64,000 nt of DNA from CAYNUJ01 sp964573255 (GTDB lineage: Bacteria; Bacteroidota; Ignavibacteria; Ignavibacteriales; Melioribacteraceae): NCBI GenBank assembly GCA_964573255.1, contig CAZNJB010000002.1, positions 110,879 through 174,878 of the forward strand, given 5' to 3'. Positions 17,672 through 26,310 of this stretch are shown here, one piece after another. The translations under genes were made by a program, and so were the position numbers. The notes beneath the pieces are model-generated. The model made no database searches. It was not told the origin of the DNA and was given only the letters and a program-made list of their open reading frames with translations. The first letter of the stretch is position 1, and each line of letters begins with the position of its first letter.

Positions 17672-18547
17672 ATGGATATTTTCTTGCAATCTCTTGTATC
17701 AGGATTGCTAATAGGTGGGCTGTATGCAATTATAGGAATAGGTATGACCCTTATAATGGGTGTATTAAAAATTATTAACCTTGCTCACGGTCAAATTTTA
17801 ATGGTTGCAATGTACATTACTTGGGTTCTTTGGTATTATCTAGGAATTGATCCCTATATATCTATTTTCATCACAATTCCTATCGTTTTTATTTTTGCCG
17901 AAGGGCTGAGTAAATTTTTACTTCATCCACTAATGGAAAAAGATTCCATACTTCCGGAGAATCAAGTATTGATGACAGTAGGTATTGGGATGGTGCTGGT
18001 AGAATTAGCGAGATCCATATTCAGCAGTGATTATCGTTCGATTAGAACATCATATTCTGACAGTGCATTTCGTATAGGTAATATATCTTTTCATGTTCCG
18101 TTGGTAATCGCTTTTGTGATAGCATTATTATTGACTTTAGGCTTATTCTACTTACTCAGCAAAACAGATCTTGGGCGTTCTATCAGAGCTACAGCGCAGG
18201 ATAAAGTCGCGGCAACATTGATGGGAATAAGTGCTAGTAAAATTACAATTCTTACTTACGGTATCGGTTCCGCATTGGATGCTGCTGCTGGATCATTACT
18301 TCTTCCGGTCTACTATTTGTATCCGGATGTAGGTCCAATTTTTACTGTGAAAGCATTCGTTATTACTATTCTCGGCGGATTGGGCTCGACGGTTGGAGCA
18401 ATTGCCGGTGGATTGGTTCTTGGAATAGCGGAAACATTCGGTGCTACATACATTTCCCAAGGTTACAGGGATGCCGTGGGCTTGTTGATATTTTTATTGG
18501 TGCTGGTCTTCCTTCCCGGAGGATTAAAAAGATTTACAAAAGTTTAG
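17672..18547 (+). CDS. livH: Branched-chain amino-acid ABC transporter permease LivH
   Basis: A 291-residue inner-membrane permease with about eight hydrophobic segments. The N-terminal LLIGGLYAIIGIGMTLIMGV and INLAHGQILM blocks are typical of LivH. It contains the EAA-like cytoplasmic stretch (RSIRATAQDKVAATLMGIS). ATG 17672 is preferred over TTG 17666 because AAGGAG lies 6 bases before it. It forms the membrane channel with LivM. Confidence 0.93.
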   Translation: MDIFLQSLVSGLLIGGLYAIIGIGMTLIMGVLKIINLAHGQILMVAMYITWVLWYYLGIDPYISIFITIPIVFIFAEGLSKFLLHPLMEKDSILPENQVLMTVGIGMVLVELARSIFSSDYRSIRTSYSDSAFRIGNISFHVPLVIAFVIALLLTLGLFYLLSKTDLGRSIRATAQDKVAATLMGISASKITILTYGIGSALDAAAGSLLLPVYYLYPDVGPIFTVKAFVITILGGLGSTVGAIAGGLVLGIAETFGATYISQGYRDAVGLLIFLLVLVFLPGGLKRFTKV

Positions 18548-18559
18548 GATTATTGAATT

Positions 18560-19555
18560 ATGAAAGAAATTGATTTGAAATATTTTACCGTAAACCTTTC
18601 TGAGCTTATTGCTCTTTTGGTAGCTGTGGTATTGCCCTTCGCATTTTCATTCTCGCCCTATATTCAAGGGCTGATGATATTCGTTCTCATCTGGGTTATA
18701 CTCGGGAGTTCCTGGAATTTATTAGCCGGTTTTACAGGTCAGGTATCTTTCGGGCATGCCGCTTATTTTGGTATGGGAGCCTACGCCGCAGCACTACCAT
18801 TTCTGCATTATAAAATTTCCCCTTGGTGGGGATTACTAACGGGAGGTTTGGCGGCTGTAATATTGGGTTATTTGCTCGGAGTGATTGTATTCCGTTTACG
18901 TGGTCCCTATTTTGCTTTAGGTACTCTTGCTTCTGCAGAAATATTAAGATTAATATTCGGAGAAGAGGAGTGGCTTACAAACGGACATAACGGGATATTG
19001 TATATGACCACCTGGGTGAATAAAGTTCCATACTATTTTATTCTGCTGGGAATTACATTACTGGCAATTATCACCGTAAAAATTGTGATGCGATCAAAAG
19101 CGGGATTTTATTTCCTTTCGATCAGAGAGGACGAGGATGCTGCAAAGGCATTGGGGATAAATACAAAAAAATATAAAAACCTTGCAATGATAATCTCAAC
19201 GTTTTGGACCGGTACGGCCGGGGCTTTCTATATGATTTATATGGGTTTTATTGATCCCGAGGTTGTTTTCGCACTGCATAATATTTCAATTATAACGATT
19301 CTTGTTGGTATAATCGGAGGTGTGGGAACCATATGGGGACCGCCGGTAGGAGCGGTAATTATGGTGGTAGTACAAGAATTATTCAGATCAGCATTTTTTG
19401 GATTAGCGCCGGAATGGATATCGAGAATACACTCGCTCGTTTTTGGACTGCTCGTAATATTTGTAATTCTTTATCTGGCAGGTGGTGTAGTTGGAGACTG
19501 GGAAATAATAAAGCAGAAATTTTCTTCTCTCAAATCTAAGGAGGCGAAAGCATGA
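18560..19555 (+). CDS. livM: Branched-chain amino-acid ABC transporter permease LivM
   Basis: A 331-residue permease with about ten transmembrane helices. LAGFTGQVSFGHAAYFGMGA and FRLRGPYFALGTLASAEI are strong LivM signatures, and SIREDEDAAKALGINTKKYK is the ATPase-contact loop. It starts 12 bases after livH and its stop overlaps the livG start by 4 bases (ATGA), so it is in one operon and translationally coupled to LivG. Confidence 0.94.
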   Translation: MKEIDLKYFTVNLSELIALLVAVVLPFAFSFSPYIQGLMIFVLIWVILGSSWNLLAGFTGQVSFGHAAYFGMGAYAAALPFLHYKISPWWGLLTGGLAAVILGYLLGVIVFRLRGPYFALGTLASAEILRLIFGEEEWLTNGHNGILYMTTWVNKVPYYFILLGITLLAIITVKIVMRSKAGFYFLSIREDEDAAKALGINTKKYKNLAMIISTFWTGTAGAFYMIYMGFIDPEVVFALHNISIITILVGIIGGVGTIWGPPVGAVIMVVVQELFRSAFFGLAPEWISRIHSLVFGLLVIFVILYLAGGVVGDWEIIKQKFSSLKSKEAKA

Positions 19556-20298
19556 GCGAAATTCTTCAATTGAAAAACGTTACCAAAGCCTTTGGCGGGT
19601 TGGTTGCCGTTAACAATGTCTCCTTTTCGGTTAAAGAAGGAGAAATATTCGGATTGATAGGCCCAAATGGAAGTGGAAAAACAACGATATTTAATTTAAT
19701 AAATAATTATTTCCCGGTTACTAAAGGAAATATCTATTTTAAGGGAATTGATATTACGGGAAAAGAGACGCACGAAATTGCCAAACTCGGAATAGGGAGG
19801 ACATTTCAAAAAGTAAAGCCGTTAAAAAGATTAACGGTTGAAGAAAATATATTGGCTGCGGCTTTTAATCACGAATCGACTTTTGATGATGCAAGAAAAG
19901 TAGCCTTGGAAGTATTGGATTTCTGTAATTTGACGAAACAGAAGGATGTGAAAGCCGGAGGTTTACCAATTGCGAGTAGAAAAAGGTTGGAGATTGCAAA
20001 AGCTCTTGCTACAAAACCCAATTTGCTTTTGCTGGATGAAACTGCGGCAGGGTTAAATCCGGGTGAATTGGATGAAGCAATAGAAATTATTAAAGCAATT
20101 CGGGATGACCTCGGTATTACCATAATTATTGTTGAACACATAATGAAAGTAATTATGAATATTAGCGATAGAATTCATGCAATTGCATTCGGTTCCACCA
20201 TTACCGAAGGCTCGCCAAAGGAAGTAGCTTCGCATCCGACCGTAATTGAAGCTTATCTCGGTACAGACGAAAATTTACTGGGAGGTATTTATGCTTGA
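19552..20298 (+). CDS. livG: Branched-chain amino-acid ABC transporter ATPase LivG
   Basis: A 248-residue ABC ATPase with Walker A GPNGSGKTT and Walker B LLLDETAAGLNP. The signature region reads GGLPIASRKRLEIAKALA, so the usual LSxGQ is degraded, as is common in LivG. The HETH..GIGRTFQ block is LivG-like. AAGGAGG lies before the ATG. It energises uptake together with LivF; LivF starts inside its last codons. Confidence 0.92.
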   Translation: MSEILQLKNVTKAFGGLVAVNNVSFSVKEGEIFGLIGPNGSGKTTIFNLINNYFPVTKGNIYFKGIDITGKETHEIAKLGIGRTFQKVKPLKRLTVEENILAAAFNHESTFDDARKVALEVLDFCNLTKQKDVKAGGLPIASRKRLEIAKALATKPNLLLLDETAAGLNPGELDEAIEIIKAIRDDLGITIIIVEHIMKVIMNISDRIHAIAFGSTITEGSPKEVASHPTVIEAYLGTDENLLGGIYA

Positions 20299-20995
20299 AG
20301 TTAAAAATGTAAATATGGGTTACGGCGACCTCCAAGTATTGTGGGACATCAACTTCGAGGTTCGGGAAGGTGAAATTGTTGTACTTGTTGGCGCAAATGG
20401 AGCGGGTAAATCTTCTACACTTTTGACTATCTCCGGGATACAAAATGTGATCTCCGGGCAAATATTGTTTGACGGAGAGGATTTAACTAAAGTGGAACCA
20501 TCGGATATTATTCAGAAAGGGGTTGTACATGTTCCCGAAGGAAGACGTCTGTTCAACGAAATGACAGTTGAAGAAAATTTAATAATGGGTTCATTGAACG
20601 GCGAAGCAAAAAAGGAGAGATATAATACACTCGAAGAATGTTATTCGCTTTTTCCCAGATTGAAAGAAAGAAGGAAGCAACTTGCCGGTACCTTATCCGG
20701 CGGTGAACAGCAGATGGTTGCAGTAGCTCGCGGTTTAATGGCGAAACCCAAATTATTAATGCTGGATGAACCGAGTTTAGGTTTAGCCCCGGTTCTGGTA
20801 CAAGACATTTTTGAGATCGTTAAGAGTATCAATAAACAGGGAATTACGGTTTTGTTGGTTGAGCAGAATGTACAATCTACTCTTAGATTTTGTGATAGGG
20901 CTTATGTTCTCGAGAACGGAAGAATTGTTTTATCAGGAACCGGGAAAGAACTTTTAGATAATGAACACGTAAAAGCTGCTTATCTTGGTATATGA
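20291..20995 (+). CDS. livF: Branched-chain amino-acid ABC transporter ATPase LivF
   Basis: A 234-residue ABC ATPase with Walker A GANGAGKSS, signature LSGGEQQMVAVARGLM and Walker B LLMLDEPSLGLAP, all canonical for LivF. I chose ATG 20291 because GGAGG (20281-20285) precedes it. The gene overlaps livG by 8 bases; the frame stays open upstream inside livG but that part is not homologous. The CBS-ACT gene follows after 23 bases. Confidence 0.93.
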   Translation: MLEVKNVNMGYGDLQVLWDINFEVREGEIVVLVGANGAGKSSTLLTISGIQNVISGQILFDGEDLTKVEPSDIIQKGVVHVPEGRRLFNEMTVEENLIMGSLNGEAKKERYNTLEECYSLFPRLKERRKQLAGTLSGGEQQMVAVARGLMAKPKLLMLDEPSLGLAPVLVQDIFEIVKSINKQGITVLLVEQNVQSTLRFCDRAYVLENGRIVLSGTGKELLDNEHVKAAYLGI

Positions 20996-21018
20996 ATTAT
21001 AATTATTAGGAGATAAAA

Positions 21019-21672
21019 ATGTTAGTTGAAAAATGGATGACGAAAAAAGTAATTACCGTCGATCAAAATGAATCCCTTTCGGAGGCTATTAATATTTTGA
21101 AGCGAAATAAAATTAGAAGAATGCCCGTGTTAAATGATGATAGACTCGTTGGGATAGTATCAGACAGGGATTTGAAAGAAGCTTCGCCTTCCAAAGCTTC
21201 GTCGCTCGATATTTGGGAATTGCATTATCTTATGTCGAAAATTAAAGTGCGTGATATTATGACCCCCAACCCAATAACAATTGAAAAGAAAGCTACTATA
21301 GAAAAGGCTTCTATCTTAATGCACGATAGAAAAATTGGCGGACTTCCAGTTGTTGAGAATGACGAATTGGTTGGAATAATAACAGAACAGGATATTTTTG
21401 AAGCGCTAATAAACGTAACCGGAGCTCGTATACCGAGTATCAGACTTTCCATGTTGATTGACGATTCTCCCGGCAGTATAAAGGAAATGTGCGATGTTAT
21501 GAGAGAAGTTGATTTCAAATGCGTTAGTATTCTCACTACTTATCAAGGGGTTCCGGAAGGTAAGAGAGAGGTTATTCTAAGATTTCAGATGGAAGAGAAG
21601 GATTTTCAAAAAGTGCTTAAGGATTTAGAAGAGAAGTACGGCAAGGTTGATTATATTAGAGAAGAAGGTTAA
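21019..21672 (+). CDS. CBS-pair and ACT-domain protein (AcuB-like)
   Basis: A 217-residue cytoplasmic protein with two CBS domains (about 1-60 and 75-135; MTKKVITVDQ and MTPNPITIEKKA openings) and a C-terminal ACT-like domain (about 138-217). CBS pairs bind adenosyl nucleotides and ACT domains bind amino acids. The arrangement matches AcuB-type proteins. TTAGGAG precedes the ATG. Its place right behind livF suggests an amino-acid or energy sensor for the transport operon (inference). Confidence 0.82.
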   Translation: MLVEKWMTKKVITVDQNESLSEAINILKRNKIRRMPVLNDDRLVGIVSDRDLKEASPSKASSLDIWELHYLMSKIKVRDIMTPNPITIEKKATIEKASILMHDRKIGGLPVVENDELVGIITEQDIFEALINVTGARIPSIRLSMLIDDSPGSIKEMCDVMREVDFKCVSILTTYQGVPEGKREVILRFQMEEKDFQKVLKDLEEKYGKVDYIREEG

Positions 21673-21728
21673 GTTTGAAACCAAGTTGATTCTTTTGCAT
21701 CTTACTTGAAAAACAAAAGGAGATAGTA

Positions 21729-22115
21729 ATGGAATATTATTTCAAAAAAGAAATAGACTTGGGTTTTGATGCTGCTTTAGCTAAAGTAGAGGAAGAATTG
21801 AAAAAGGAAGGATTCGGAATCCTCACTGAAATTGACGTTAAGGCAACATTAAAGAAAAAATTGGATGTCGATTTTAAAAACTATAAAATTCTTGGTGCAT
21901 GCAATCCGTCTTTAGCCTACAAAGCACTTCAGGCAGACGATCAAATCGGAAATCTCTTACCCTGCAATGTTGTGGTTCAACAGAACGATAACGGTAAGGT
22001 GATTGTATCTGTTATAAATCCGCAGGCTATGATGAGTGTTGCCGATGCGTCTGAATTGAAGGAAGTGGCTTCAGTAGCATATGAAAAATTAAATAATGTA
22101 TTAAAAAATATTTAA
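21729..22115 (+). CDS. DUF302 domain protein
   Basis: A 128-residue protein covering one DUF302 domain: a YYFKKEIDLGFDAALAKVEEEL opening split across strands and helix, then KILGACNPSLAYKAL, LPCNVVVQQ and VSVINPQAMM. DUF302 proteins are small, soluble and of unknown function. AAAAGGAG lies before the ATG. It is the last gene before a structured inverted-repeat element and probably closes the porin-liv transcript. Confidence 0.85.
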   Translation: MEYYFKKEIDLGFDAALAKVEEELKKEGFGILTEIDVKATLKKKLDVDFKNYKILGACNPSLAYKALQADDQIGNLLPCNVVVQQNDNGKVIVSVINPQAMMSVADASELKEVASVAYEKLNNVLKNI

Positions 22116-22125
22116 TTAATTTTTT

Positions 22126-22214
22126 AGGGGCTGTCTGAAGATTCTGATTATTAGGAAAGTTTTTCACGGGTTGCCAAGGGCAAACGTGATTTTTGAGACG
22201 GTCCCTATCTTTTA
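22126..22214 (+). other. Nested inverted-repeat element / possible terminator after DUF302 gene
   Basis: The outer arms AGGGGCTGTCT (22126-22136) and AGACGGTCCCT (22196-22206) pair over all 11 positions as RNA if G-U pairs are counted. Inside is a second hairpin, CACGGG-TTGCC with GGCAA-ACGTG (about 22165-22188). A short T-run (22209-22213) follows. It starts 10 bases after the stop. A similar element lies at 49713. Confidence 0.6.
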
Positions 22215-22411
22215 GTTATTCTCCTTCCATAATTCTCATTTTCTTCTAAAATTCATTTTTACTCTTATCTAACCAATCTTAATTAGATTGTTATCCAATC
22301 TTAAATTTTATAATTTTGCCCTTTACTTTTGATATTATTCAATAACGATGAAACAATTGTTTATTCGTTATTGTAGAACACATTTGTTTTAAAAACAAAC
22401 AGAGGTAGAAA

Positions 22412-23395
22412 TTGGAAATTACCGAATTAAACGAGAAAATTAAACAGGAAAGTCAATTCATAGACGTTTTGTTCAACGAGATAGGCAAGGTGATAGTTGG
22501 ACAAAAAGAAATGGTGGAAAGATTAGTAGTCGGGTTATTGGGCAATGGTCATGTTTTACTCGAAGGTGTTCCCGGACTAGCTAAAACATTAGCCATCAAA
22601 TCTTTAGCTTCTTCGATGGATGCAAAATTTCAAAGGATTCAATTCACACCCGATTTACTGCCCGCGGATTTAATCGGTACGATGATTTACAATCAAAAAG
22701 ACGGAAACTTTTCGATTAAGAAAGGTCCTATCTTCTCCAATTTTATTTTAGCGGACGAAATCAACCGTGCACCGGCAAAAGTACAAAGTGCTTTGTTGGA
22801 AGCAATGCAGGAACGCCAAGTAACTATTGGCGAAAATACTTTCAAACTCGAAGAACCATTCTTGGTGCTTGCTACCCAAAATCCGATCGAACAGGAAGGT
22901 ACTTATCCATTGCCGGAAGCTCAAGTTGATAGATTTATGCTCAAAGTTAAAATCACTTATCCGAAGCGTGATGAAGAATTGTTGATAATGCGTCAGAATG
23001 TTAACGGCACTACTGAACGGGTTAATCCGATAATAAAAAAAGAAGATATTCTGAAAGCGCGTAATTTAATTAATAACATTTATGTAGATGAAAAAATAGA
23101 AAAGTATATCCTCGATATTGTTTTTGCTACGAGGAATCCAAAAGAATTTGGTTTGGATAGTTTAGCCGAATTAATAAGCTACGGCGGTTCTCCTCGTGCA
23201 ACTATAAATCTGGCTCTTGGCGCTAGAGCAATGGCATTTATAAAAAGGCGTGGCTATGTGATTCCGGAAGATGTGCGAGGAATTTGTATGGATGTTCTTC
23301 GTCACAGAGTAGCGGTTACCTACGAAGCCGAAGCTGAAGAGATCACTTCCGAAAATATTATTTCTGAAATATTAAATAAAGTTGAAGTTCCCTAA
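22412..23395 (+). CDS. MoxR-family AAA ATPase
   Basis: A 327-residue AAA+ ATPase with Walker A GVPGLAKT, Walker B FILADEINRAPAKVQSALL and the MoxR-typical EAMQERQVTIG. These act as chaperones that help assemble or activate partner proteins containing VWA domains. The start is TTG 22412 with AGAGG 6 bases upstream, since no ATG occurs before the conserved core. It heads the Bat operon with a DUF58 protein and two VWA membrane proteins. Confidence 0.93.
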   Translation: MEITELNEKIKQESQFIDVLFNEIGKVIVGQKEMVERLVVGLLGNGHVLLEGVPGLAKTLAIKSLASSMDAKFQRIQFTPDLLPADLIGTMIYNQKDGNFSIKKGPIFSNFILADEINRAPAKVQSALLEAMQERQVTIGENTFKLEEPFLVLATQNPIEQEGTYPLPEAQVDRFMLKVKITYPKRDEELLIMRQNVNGTTERVNPIIKKEDILKARNLINNIYVDEKIEKYILDIVFATRNPKEFGLDSLAELISYGGSPRATINLALGARAMAFIKRRGYVIPEDVRGICMDVLRHRVAVTYEAEAEEITSENIISEILNKVEVP

Positions 23396-23397
23396 GA

Positions 23398-23485
23398 TTA
23401 TTATTGTCTTGTTTTTTTTATTAGCTGTTTTATTCGACAAAGAATTTAAGTTGAAATTATTTGTGCGAATCTGAGACAATAATAA
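23398..23485. repeat. 12-base inverted repeat between moxR and DUF58 gene
   Basis: TTATTATTGTCT (23398-23409) and AGACAATAATAA (23474-23485) are exact reverse complements, separated by 64 bases. The pair spans almost the whole 116-base gap. It might fold the mRNA into a large loop or mark a small insertion. Confidence 0.5.
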
Positions 23486-23511
23486 GGGGATTAATTTAGT
23501 CGTTTGGTGCT

Positions 23512-24387
23512 ATGCTGACAAAAGATATAATAAAACAAGTTAGACAGATAGAGTTGCGAACCCGTGGAATGGTTAATGAAGTATTTTCGGGTGAGTATCA
23601 TTCTGTTTTTAAAGGCAGGGGAATGGAATTCTCGGAAGTGCGCGAATATCAAATCGGTGATGATATTCGTAGTATTGACTGGAATGTAACAGCCCGCTAC
23701 GGCCATCCCTTTGTTAAAATTTTTGAAGAGGAGCGCGAGCTTACTTTAATGCTCATTGTAGATATGAGCGGTTCTCAAAAATTTGGCACAATAGAAAAAA
23801 CAAAGCAGCAAATTTCTGCCGAACTCAGCGCGGTTCTTGCCTTCTCGGCATTAAAAAATAATGATAAAGTCGGATTGATTTTATTCACAGATAGAATTGA
23901 AAAATTCGTTCCTCCTAAAAAGGGAAAGAGTCACGTATTGAGAATTATCAGGGAAGTTTTATCCTTTGAGGCGGAAGGGAATAAAACCGATATTACCGGC
24001 GCTCTCGAATATTTTAATCACGCAGTTAAAAAAAGAAGTATTGCGTTTTTAATTTCGGATTTTATTGACGAAGGATATGAAAAGATAATTAAAATCGTTG
24101 GTAGAAAACACGACTTGATTAGCGTTGTGCTTAAAGATCCGCGTGAATACGAATGGCTTAATGCCGGAATTGTAAAATTCAAAGATCTTGAAACAGGCGC
24201 AGTTAGATGGATCGACACATCAGACAAAAGAATGATGAAGAATTATTTCCTTAAACTGACTCAAATAGAAGAAAACCGGAAGCGACTTTTTAGAACGAGC
24301 AAAATTGATACGATAGAAATTAATTCTGACGAGTCGTTTGTTAAACCACTAATTGATTTCTTCAAATTACGCGAGAAGAGATGGTAA
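23512..24387 (+). CDS. DUF58 domain protein of the Bat operon
   Basis: A 291-residue cytoplasmic protein with the DUF58 signature DDIRSIDWNVTARYG and a VWA-like fold whose first strand reads LMLIVDMSGSQKFG (MIDAS DxSxS). It is the usual neighbour of MoxR in aerotolerance-type operons and is thought to be a MoxR client. The next gene overlaps its 3' end by 7 bases. Confidence 0.9.
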   Translation: MLTKDIIKQVRQIELRTRGMVNEVFSGEYHSVFKGRGMEFSEVREYQIGDDIRSIDWNVTARYGHPFVKIFEEERELTLMLIVDMSGSQKFGTIEKTKQQISAELSAVLAFSALKNNDKVGLILFTDRIEKFVPPKKGKSHVLRIIREVLSFEAEGNKTDITGALEYFNHAVKKRSIAFLISDFIDEGYEKIIKIVGRKHDLISVVLKDPREYEWLNAGIVKFKDLETGAVRWIDTSDKRMMKNYFLKLTQIEENRKRLFRTSKIDTIEINSDESFVKPLIDFFKLREKRW

Positions 24388-25325
24388 AAAAAATACTGAT
24401 TCTTTTACTGATATTTGTATTTAAAGTTAATGCTCAATCGATTGAAGTATTTGCCGTTACGGATACAACTGATTACCTGATAGGCGATTATATTAAGTAT
24501 AGAATTGAGTTAACTTATGATGAAGGGATACGAGTAGATTCTATTTTTGTAAGGGATTCGGTAAAAACGCTCGAATTTATTGAAGAGAAACCGGTTCAGA
24601 CCGGAAATAAAGACGATGAAATTTTTGAAATACACGATTATATCTTTTCCAAATACGACTCCACTCAGGTAACCATTCCTGAAATCCCAATTAAATATTA
24701 TGTCGGTAATGAAACTGAGCCTTCGGTAATTTATACGAATGAAGTTACAATCAATGTTTCCACTCTTCCCGTTGATACTCAAAAGGATATACAGGATGTT
24801 AAGGCTCCTTTGAGAATTCAATTCGATTGGTGGCTGATACTAATAATTGCACTTGTTTTATTGCTACTAGCTGCCGCCGCATATTATTTTTATAGAAAAT
24901 ATAAGAAGAAAAAGAGCGGTGCGGAAAAAGTAGTTAAAAGAATTATAGTTTCCCCGCATAAGGAAGCCCTCAAAAAATTATATGAATTGCAGGATAAAAA
25001 ACTCTGGCAGCAGGGAATGATAAAGGAATATCACTCCGAAATAACAGGAATTATAAGAGAATATTTTGAGAAAAGATTTGGTTTCAATGCATTGGAGCAG
25101 ACTTCAACTGAAATTATTGATGAATTGAGAAAGATTAACGAAGCCGGTGCAATATTGGACGATGTGAGGAATTTCTTGGATAATGCCGATTTGGTTAAGT
25201 TTGCTAAATTTGAGCCAATGCCATCGGTAAACGAACAGATGATGAATCAGGCTTTGGATATAGTTAAAAAGACTAAGTTAGAATCTGAAGATAAAGTAGT
25301 AGAGGAGAAAGTAAATGTTGAATAA
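24381..25325 (+). CDS. Membrane protein of the Bat operon (DUF4381-like)
   Basis: A 314-residue protein with a signal peptide (cleavage after VNAQ near 19), a periplasmic beta-rich domain (about 20-150) with a Bat-type FAVTDTTDYLIGDYIKYRIEL opening split over two strands, one transmembrane helix (about 152-172) and a cytoplasmic helical domain. It matches the short BatD-like/DUF4381 protein that sits between DUF58 and BatA. It overlaps DUF58 by 7 bases and batA by 11 bases, so it is part of the same operon. Confidence 0.72.
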   Translation: MVKKILILLLIFVFKVNAQSIEVFAVTDTTDYLIGDYIKYRIELTYDEGIRVDSIFVRDSVKTLEFIEEKPVQTGNKDDEIFEIHDYIFSKYDSTQVTIPEIPIKYYVGNETEPSVIYTNEVTINVSTLPVDTQKDIQDVKAPLRIQFDWWLILIIALVLLLLAAAAYYFYRKYKKKKSGAEKVVKRIIVSPHKEALKKLYELQDKKLWQQGMIKEYHSEITGIIREYFEKRFGFNALEQTSTEIIDELRKINEAGAILDDVRNFLDNADLVKFAKFEPMPSVNEQMMNQALDIVKKTKLESEDKVVEEKVNVE

Positions 25326-26310
25326 TATCACTTTTGCTTATCCCTACATACTTTACTCGTTGATTATACTTCCGGTGATGATATATTATTACTGGCGGAA
25401 ACAGAATGAAGTAACTGCTGAAGTTAATTTCCCAACGTTATCCATTCTTAATGAAGCCAAACCAACATTACGTGAAAGGTTAAGGCATTTGCCGTTTGTG
25501 TTAAGATTGTTTGCTGTTGCTTTTTTGATTATTGCCGCAGCCAGACCGCAAAGTTTTTCTACCGGTGAAAATATTTATACCGAAGGCATTGATGTTGCAA
25601 TGGTTCTTGATATTTCCGGCAGTATGCTGGCAGAGGATTTTAAGCCAAATAGACTCGAAGCTGCAAAAAATGTTATTGATGAATTTATTAGCGGTAGAAC
25701 CAGCGATAAAATTGGACTGGTCATTTTCGCACGTGAAAGTTTTACTCAATGCCCTTTAACAATAGACTATTCTGTACTTCGTTCCTTGTTGAAAGAGATT
25801 AAAAGCGGAATGCTGGAAGACGGTACGGCAATTGGAATTGCCATTGCCAATGGAGTAAACAGATTGAAAGACAGCAAGGCAAAAAGCAAGGTTATGATAC
25901 TTTTAACCGACGGAGTAAATAACGCCGGTGAAATAGACCCGATTTCCGCTGCACAGATTGCTAAGGATTTTGGAATTAGAGTTTATACAGTCGGTGTCGG
26001 AACTAGGGGGCAAGCTCCTTATCCATTTGTTACGCCTTTCGGTAAACAGTATCAAATGGTACCCGTAGAAATTGATGAAGAAACACTCACTAAAATTGCT
26101 TCGATTACCGGCGGGAGATATTTTAGGGCTACAAATAATCAAAAGTTGAAAGAGATTTACCAAGAGATTGACAAATTGGAAAAAACAAAAGTAGAAGTAA
26201 CTTCTTACCGGAATGCATCGGAAGAATTTTATTCGTTTGCTTTCATAGGTTTAATCCTTTTGATGATGGAGTTAATATTGTCTCAAACTTATTTAAGAAC
26301 ATTGCCGTAA
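25315..26310 (+). CDS. batA: Aerotolerance protein BatA (VWA membrane protein)
   Basis: A 331-residue inner-membrane protein with two N-terminal helices (about 10-25 and 55-75), a VWA domain with MIDAS motif LDISGSMLAEDF and a C-terminal helix (about 305-325). Bat proteins were named from Bacteroides fragilis, where the locus aids survival in oxygen; the molecular job is still unclear. GAGGAG precedes ATG 25315. BatB follows with no gap. Confidence 0.9.
   Translation: MLNNITFAYPYILYSLIILPVMIYYYWRKQNEVTAEVNFPTLSILNEAKPTLRERLRHLPFVLRLFAVAFLIIAAARPQSFSTGENIYTEGIDVAMVLDISGSMLAEDFKPNRLEAAKNVIDEFISGRTSDKIGLVIFARESFTQCPLTIDYSVLRSLLKEIKSGMLEDGTAIGIAIANGVNRLKDSKAKSKVMILLTDGVNNAGEIDPISAAQIAKDFGIRVYTVGVGTRGQAPYPFVTPFGKQYQMVPVEIDEETLTKIASITGGRYFRATNNQKLKEIYQEIDKLEKTKVEVTSYRNASEEFYSFAFIGLILLMMELILSQTYLRTLP

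Noticed and set aside
23398..23511. Intrinsic terminator between moxR and DUF58 gene
   Set aside because: The inverted repeat arms are 64 bases apart and no T-run follows the second arm; the gene order also argues for read-through.
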